Below, one piece after another: positions 17,707 through 22,612 of a DNA stretch of 22,612 nucleotides. The notes under the pieces are model-generated. The model was not told the origin of the DNA and ran no database searches. It saw only the letters and a list, made by a program, of their open reading frames with translations. The number at the start of each line of letters is the position of its first letter. Within the stretch, counting starts at the first letter, position 1. The DNA comes from Coemansia sp. RSA 1804 (taxonomy: Eukaryota > Kickxellomycota > Kickxellomycetes > Kickxellales > Kickxellaceae), in NCBI GenBank assembly GCA_027578815.1, contig JANBTH010000274.1, positions 1-22,612 on the forward strand, written 5' to 3'. A program made the position numbers and the translations under genes.

Positions 17707-19519
17707 CGCCTATATGCTTCATTGGCGTGCATGAACGTAAATGTATTCTGGTTTATTTTCTTTACAGCAAAAGAGAAAGAGATAAAGTCGTGTGGCTCTT
17801 GTGGCGTGGATGGGTCCGTGTACCTGTTCTACACTGGTGTTTATGTGAGTATGGTTGCTACAAGTGACTATTTTGTCCTGCGTGCAGAATCCCAGTATGC
17901 AAACATAGCTTCTGCTTTAAAATGTTGCATGCCGTCGGATACAAACCTATCAACCACGCGCTTGTTATTTTCTTTTTTTTTGGGCATTCGGCAAGGGATG
18001 CGCTTTCAATCCAGATCACTATACAATTCCTAGAAAAAAAGTGTGTGTGGTCTGTAGAATAATTATCAGATATATTTGAGGGATATCAGGGAGTTGTTGA
18101 TCTGTTGTTGTATTTTGAAATTATCTAGTTAATTATGCTATTCCAATTGCAGCTGGGGAGGGAGTTTCTGGTGGTGCTAGCGCAATCCTACAGCAAACAA
18201 AAGTTGTAGGGATCAGGGATACAATCACGTTGTTGGTACTACATATCAGAATCATCTTTAACGTGCCTTAGCAGACAATTAACCAAGGAGAAGGACAGCT
18301 AGTAGTGCCATAGCAACAGCCATATCCACCTCAAACATTTTATTCATGTAACAGGGCAACAAGTACATACATAGATGGTGCTGTAAGAGCATTGCAAAAC
18401 TTTCACACACCTTTATACCTTTAATTTGTCACAACCGTGGATGACTAAATAACCATTGTCTTGCAATGATGAATATGGTGGAAAGAGGTGAACAACGGGA
18501 AAGAGAGCGTGAATTTTGCCACGCATTCCAGCCGAGCATATACATATTGTTACGAGGCAGAGGGAAGGGTGTTTATGTCGGCAAATATTATCTTCTCTCT
18601 AAAAGCATCCAAAAATATATGCGGTTGAGCGGCGGTGGCAATTCCGCCGTATGGCTTTCTTTCTTTTCTTCCTGCGGCCGACACTAAGCACATCAGCATG
18701 GGTGCTTTTTACCTCCGTTCAACAGCCTAATACCAACTCTTGGCACCTGCTGAATCCCTTGCATACAATTGGTAACTGCAGAGAAAAGAGAAACAAAGTG
18801 TAGTTCAGCAGAAGACAAGGATGTCACGGTATGCTCATATGATGGCCATGGCAGAAGACAGCGCTCCGACAGCTCCCAATGCATCTTCTAGTCGCATGCC
18901 GCTAGACAGGAAAGAGGAAGAGAAAGATACTTGTGCGTGTTAAGCTCCTTTTTAAGAAAAAACATGTGCATAGTATATTACAGAAAAAGTCTAAGAGATT
19001 TCTACAAAGCGCAGCTTGATATTAGAACGTCAAATGAACATCTAGACTTTGCAAGCACAAAGGTCGAGAGAAAAGGGAAAAAGCAAGCCTATTTCTATGA
19101 TCGGCTAATATACAGTGTTCTGGGTTCAAGTTCTAGTGTATCCAGCCATACCACTCTGTATGCAGATCAATCCACCGCCCACAGCGTGGATCATATTGTG
19201 TCTTTGCTTCTTTCTTCTCCTTTTTTCTTCAACCGACCGCCTCACAGGAGGAACTTTTTGAAGGAGAACCACCGGATATAGTCATTTAGTGAGGATTATA
19301 TTCTTTTTTTGACAGAGGTGAAAAAAGAACAAATGGCAGATGGTGTTTATACCGCGTCCTTTATGTGGTTGTATTTGTTCGTCTCCCTCCTTTTGCTATT
19401 CAGTCTGCTGAGCGTGCCTTTATTCTGCTACTCTTTCAAACAACCAATATCAATATATGCTTCCTTTTTCTCCTTTTCTTTACAAACACCACCGTCCCTT
19501 TTTTGCCATTCCTAATCCT

Positions 19520-20011
19520 TCATTTCTTTTTCTAGACTCTTTCTGCTCGCTTGCTTATTACATCAGCTAGCCAGTCTATTTCATATATTTCATTTCAATA
19601 TTATCTTCCTCCCTTTCCTCTCTTCAACCACTGCCTTGAGCTATCCATCTCTTCTCCCTCTTTTTTTTATCTCTCTGCATCGCTTCTGGGCTTGGCTTTG
19701 AAAACAACTCCCTTCTTGGCTCATTGACGAGTTTCCTTTACTTTTCTCTCCTTTTTTCTTTTTTCTTGTTCAGAACAAGCGCATAGCCAGCCAGAGTCGT
19801 TGAGATACGCTACCATACATGGTACTGGCGGCATTTGCGAGCTTTAAACGACGCTAATCCAGAGCTGCTTTCTTCTTTCTTTCTTTCTTTTCTTGGCTAT
19901 ATCCCAGCTTTACTAGGACTCTAAAGGCGAACATATCGGAATAAGGGGCAGCCCAGAAAACACGTGCTGGTGCCCAGGAACCCTTGTTCTTCTTCTTCTT
20001 TTCCCGCATAG
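19520..20011 (+). promoter_or_regulatory. Pyrimidine-rich promoter/leader
   Basis: Long CT-rich tracts (about 19520-19775, 19864-19895 and 19984-20007) lead up to the ATG at 20015, much like the tracts before other genes here. The last one ends in CGCATAG at 20011, which reads as a 3' splice site three bases before the ATG, so a 5' UTR intron or an upstream coding exon is possible. Confidence 0.4.
19874..19893. repeat. (TTCT)n microsatellite
   Basis: Short imperfect TTCT tandem repeat within the CT-rich leader of the gene at 20015. Confidence 0.7.
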
Positions 20012-20014
20012 ACA

Positions 20015-20617
20015 ATGAATGGTGACAAACAATCTCTGCGGCAACCCAGCAACGCGGGTGCCGTGCAGTCGAGCTCGGCTGCCGGCGCTTCACACAATGT
20101 ATTCCTAAACCTTCGGATCGAGCCATTTTTCTCATCATCCATAATGGAAATGCTGGACATCCTCATTTATCCTGTGACCTTGTCACCCAGTGTTCCCAGC
20201 ACACCGCCACCAATATACGAGCCGCCGCCTCCATCATATCCAGCGTCAGACGCTCTGTCAGTTGCGTCCATAAGCACATTCAACCTTGACAGAATTGCAG
20301 GCGCCATATCTACGTTTAATGATAACGATTCAGCAATATCCGCAGAATATGACCGTCAGTATATACGTGGCGACACATGTAGTAGCATTGCAAATTCTAT
20401 GTACAGCATCAGTGCTAGTAACACGAATATATATGTTGGCGGCAGTAGCACAAGCAACACCGTCGGTGCCAGTGTCAGTGCCAGTACCAATAGCGGCAAC
20501 ATAGTTGGAGCACCCGAGCTCCAAAGTCAGCTTTTCTTTAACCTTGCCGTCTATGAGCTACTTGCTGGACGCCAGAACCCTCTTTCGAGGTCCCCGTCAA
20601 TGGATTCAGTGGTGTAG
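20015..20617 (+). CDS. Small Ser/Asn-rich protein with tandem PPxY motifs
   Basis: A 200-residue ORF of no named family. Residues 28-57 (VFLNLRIEPFF ... ILIYPVTL) are hydrophobic and beta-like. A Pro-rich segment with PPIY (65-68) and PPSY (72-75), spaced seven residues apart, follows. The rest is Ser/Asn/Thr-rich and probably disordered, ending in RSPSMDSVV. Tandem PPxY motifs bind WW domains of Rsp5/Nedd4 ubiquitin ligases, so an adaptor role is inferred. A beta-like strand followed by paired PPxY is also how many alpha-arrestins end after their C domain, so this could be the last exon or a remnant of an arrestin-like gene; I found no arrestin N domain upstream. A splice-acceptor-like CATAG just before the ATG fits an upstream exon. 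There is no transmembrane segment. It converges on the lipase gene. Confidence 0.6.
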   Translation: MNGDKQSLRQPSNAGAVQSSSAAGASHNVFLNLRIEPFFSSSIMEMLDILIYPVTLSPSVPSTPPPIYEPPPPSYPASDALSVASISTFNLDRIAGAISTFNDNDSAISAEYDRQYIRGDTCSSIANSMYSISASNTNIYVGGSSTSNTVGASVSASTNSGNIVGAPELQSQLFFNLAVYELLAGRQNPLSRSPSMDSVV

Positions 20618-20761
20618 CTTTACAGCAGGACTGACTGTACTTGCTGCCTAGAGTTGTGTGACTGTTTTCTTTTTCTTTATTTGGATATGCCCAAGTTGTT
20701 TCTTTTCATTAGTGTTTTCTGTATGCATTCACATCATTTCTTTCTTGTACAGGTTTATCTA

Positions 20762-20791
20762 CTTATTTATTTATTTATAGCTTTATTTATT
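20762..20791 (-). terminator. Overlapping AATAAA signals for the lipase transcript
   Basis: The plus strand here is a run of TTTATT units, which reads as repeated AATAAA on the minus strand, 150-180 bases beyond the lipase stop. This is a plausible poly(A) signal cluster for the lipase. The 324-base convergent spacer (20618-20941) shows nothing else of note. Confidence 0.5.
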
Positions 20792-20941
20792 TTACATTAT
20801 TATTTTAACAGCATTATAAATGTATGTGCTGCAATATAAATTGTTCATTTTCATGAAAAGATAATTGCTTGTTAAAATTCGAAGAAAACGTTGAATAGTT
20901 AAAAAGATACGTTAGATGGGAAGTGTTGAGTGTCAACAAGC

Positions 20942-22009
20942 TCACTCGTACTTTAATCCTGGGTACTTTTCGTGGTCGGATATAGACATCGGATGAGGAC
21001 TATTGCTGCTTCCAGAACAGCTGTTGTCTTTGATTGGGTCTATGCATAGTATTGTGTCGTTGTTGTGTATCCATGTCTCTGTCTTAAAATGAGCATAGCC
21101 CAGCAGCTCTGGAAGAATATGTGGGACAATATCGTATTCGTAAACCTCGCGGTACTTGGGCACAGAGAGTGCGTCCATTGCATTGGCAAACGCCTTATTT
21201 CCCGTTCGTGGCTGGCCTTGTGTATATAGGGACACCCTTGGTAAAAGTTCTGGAGCAGATATTGACAGATCCAGCACAGCAAGAGAGGCCCTTGCACCGC
21301 CAAGAGAATGCCCAACAAAGGCTATTGAGTAATCCGGGTATTCTGATGCTATCCTTTGAACGTTGGTTAGTATACTATTGCGTGCATTCACATATCCGCG
21401 CAAGAACCCTGAATGGACTTTGGAGTCTTCAATTGCTGGAGGCCACTGTTCCAATTCAATGTCTAGATTGTCAGCCCACTGCGTTGGATTGCTGGTTCCC
21501 TGGAACGCCACAACGATAATCTTTGAGTTAGGGTTTCGCGCAATATACCCGGCGCTTAGCGGAAACGACACATCCCAGTGGTACTCTACCACCGTTCCCT
21601 CTGTCCCAGTGTATTCACAGGCATATTTACAGTTCCACTGGTCTGTCACCGTGTATGCAGCGCCCGAGTACGCGGCAAACACTGATAAGATGTCAGCTTC
21701 ACTTTTCGATACCAGTGACTCCATCTTCCCTTGGACAAGCGTTGTCTTTTCGTTTTCCCTGACTTCAATTGCACTTGAATGGATACTGCTGTCTACAAAA
21801 GAGCTACCACCTGAAACACTTGAAGATGCTAGTATGTTTGAGGATGTCGGGATATTCAAGGCCGTTTGCACTGCTGAGGATGTTGGGTGCGCGTTTATAG
21901 TTGTGGCTGCAACTGCGTTCTGGTCTGCTGCTATACATCTCGCATTGTTGTTGTTTGAAGCAGCCAAGCCTACCATAAGAGCAAAAACACTAAGCATAAG
22001 CAGCTTCAT
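20942..22009 (-). CDS. Secreted class 3 (fungal-type) lipase
   Basis: A 355-residue triacylglycerol lipase or related esterase, intron-free. Residues 1-18 form a signal peptide (MKLLMLSVFALMVGLAAS). A Ser/Thr/Ala-rich stretch (about 19-90), probably a propeptide or glycosylated linker, precedes the alpha/beta-hydrolase domain. Visible hallmarks are the oxyanion-hole region AFQGTSN (168-174), VHSGFLRGY (198-206), the nucleophile elbow GHSLGG with Ser235, the acid Asp293 in EYDIVPHI, and His346 in SDHEKYP. Together they make the full Ser-Asp-His triad of the Rhizomucor-type family. Cysteines at 127, 131, 322 and 331 may form disulfides. The enzyme should act outside the cell on lipid or other esters; the exact substrate cannot be read from sequence. 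The start is the first ATG of the frame and gives a good signal peptide. Confidence 0.95.
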   Translation of the reverse strand: MKLLMLSVFALMVGLAASNNNNARCIAADQNAVAATTINAHPTSSAVQTALNIPTSSNILASSSVSGGSSFVDSSIHSSAIEVRENEKTTLVQGKMESLVSKSEADILSVFAAYSGAAYTVTDQWNCKYACEYTGTEGTVVEYHWDVSFPLSAGYIARNPNSKIIVVAFQGTSNPTQWADNLDIELEQWPPAIEDSKVHSGFLRGYVNARNSILTNVQRIASEYPDYSIAFVGHSLGGARASLAVLDLSISAPELLPRVSLYTQGQPRTGNKAFANAMDALSVPKYREVYEYDIVPHILPELLGYAHFKTETWIHNNDTILCIDPIKDNSCSGSSNSPHPMSISDHEKYPGLKYE

Positions 22010-22612
22010 TCTAGACGTTGAGGATACTAGAATATTTCAAATAACAATTAAAAGAGCGAACATGAGCCCACTGGCCTTCTAAAAAAGTAAAAAAAAACTA
22101 AAGTCAAACTAAAACAGGCTTACAGTATTGTATTGAATGTCGGATGGTAACCGCCGACTTAGGCGCTTTTATTTATTTTTCCAAAGATGTGTTGAATCTG
22201 CATTTTACATCTGCAAAAATGCGAATGCACGGGGGTATCATATTGAAGGCCATCTGGGCACGCAGTTAATTTTTAAAAGGTGATTTTCTACATTCAAACG
22301 CGATATGAAAGCAAGACCAGGCCCCCTTTTTTGTTAATAAAAGAATCCAAGCATCTCTGCCAATGCTTCATGAGAAAACAACACCATTCTGTGACTGAAT
22401 AAAAGCACAACTCTGATCCACGGCGTCAATGCCGGAATAGTAAATGCGCAGTAGAATACAAATAAAAGTGTAACTGCTGTTCATGCGATTTTATATTTTT
22501 AGAAATGTGATGCGAGAACAAGCATTGGTAACCAGACTTGCAAATTAAAGATATCAGACAAAAAGCACAAAATATACCCGAGGGAAATGGGGATTGGTTT
22601 CACGAGGATATC
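22010..22612 (-). promoter_or_regulatory. Upstream flank of the lipase gene
   Basis: About 600 bases to the window edge, AT-rich, with A/T tracts near 22081-22100 and a TTTATTTATTTTT element at about 22167-22179 that reads as an AAATAAATAAA element on the lipase strand. I see no ORF or structured RNA. AATAAAAG at 22337-22344 could belong to another gene to the right. Confidence 0.35.

Larger units (their letters stand above)
17707..20014. other. Long spacer with coding-like islands
   Basis: No confident gene. Three islands deserve mention. 17768-17844 is bounded by TTTACAG and GTGAGT splice-like signals and is open in one frame. ATG 18821 opens a 40-codon, hydrophilic, locally GC-rich frame that could join a 100-codon frame to 19281 through a very short intron (18933-18973). 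19316 is an acceptor-like T-rich site followed by an open frame to 19515. About 19520-19775 is strongly pyrimidine-rich and probably belongs to the promoter/leader of the gene at 20015. Confidence 0.35.

Noticed and set aside
19125..19145. tRNA B-box-like GGTTCAAGT
   Set aside because: The T-stem would need two G-U pairs and lacks the G53-C61 pair; no A box or acceptor stem at the right distance.
21363..22082. 239-codon plus-strand frame opposite the lipase
   Set aside because: Shadow of the lipase, whose triad and signal peptide are on the minus strand.

Overview
The window looks like nuclear DNA of a fungus with sparse introns. The supporting signs are a spliced alpha-arrestin with a PPxY motif, an Mph1/FANCM-type DNA repair helicase, a secreted class 3 lipase, AATAAA-like poly(A) signals, pyrimidine-rich leaders before start codons, and coding DNA that is visibly more GC-rich than the spacers. 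An early-diverging lineage (Zoopagomycota such as Kickxellomycotina, or Mucoromycota) is my best guess, from the large intron-free ORFs and the pacifastin-like cysteine pattern. The sequence alone does not prove it.

Layout, left to right. (1) 364-1152 (+): a small type II membrane protein whose C-terminal cysteine pattern resembles a pacifastin protease-inhibitor domain. (2) 1582-7026 (+): an Mph1/FANCM helicase of about 1,814 residues with an RGG-rich insert inside its second helicase lobe and a long acidic tail. (3) 7027-10199: a 3.2 kb spacer holding at most a speculative mini-gene with splice-like signals (8769-9322). (4) 10200-12832 (+): an alpha-arrestin in two exons with a 599-base phase-1 intron and a PPRY motif, converging on (5) 13071-15980 (-), a 969-residue, mostly disordered protein with one RNF216/TRIAD3-type RING and no IBR or RING2. 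(6) 15981-20014: a 4 kb spacer with a few coding-like islands; the best is an ORF with a signal peptide at 17203-17706. (7) 20015-20617 (+): a small Ser/Asn-rich protein with two PPxY motifs, converging on (8) 20942-22009 (-), a secreted class 3 lipase with a complete catalytic triad. The last 600 bases are the upstream flank of the lipase.

The genes do not form a pathway cluster. Three of them point to ubiquitin signalling (the PPxY arrestin, the tandem-PPxY protein and the RING protein), two encode membrane-anchored or secreted proteins, and one is a genome-stability helicase. No tRNA, rRNA, CRISPR array or recognisable transposon was found. The most unusual features are the RGG insert within the FANCM helicase core, the membrane-tethered pacifastin-like domain, and the RNF216-type RING protein without the rest of its RBR module, which also has an internal methionine followed by a mitochondrial-presequence-like stretch.
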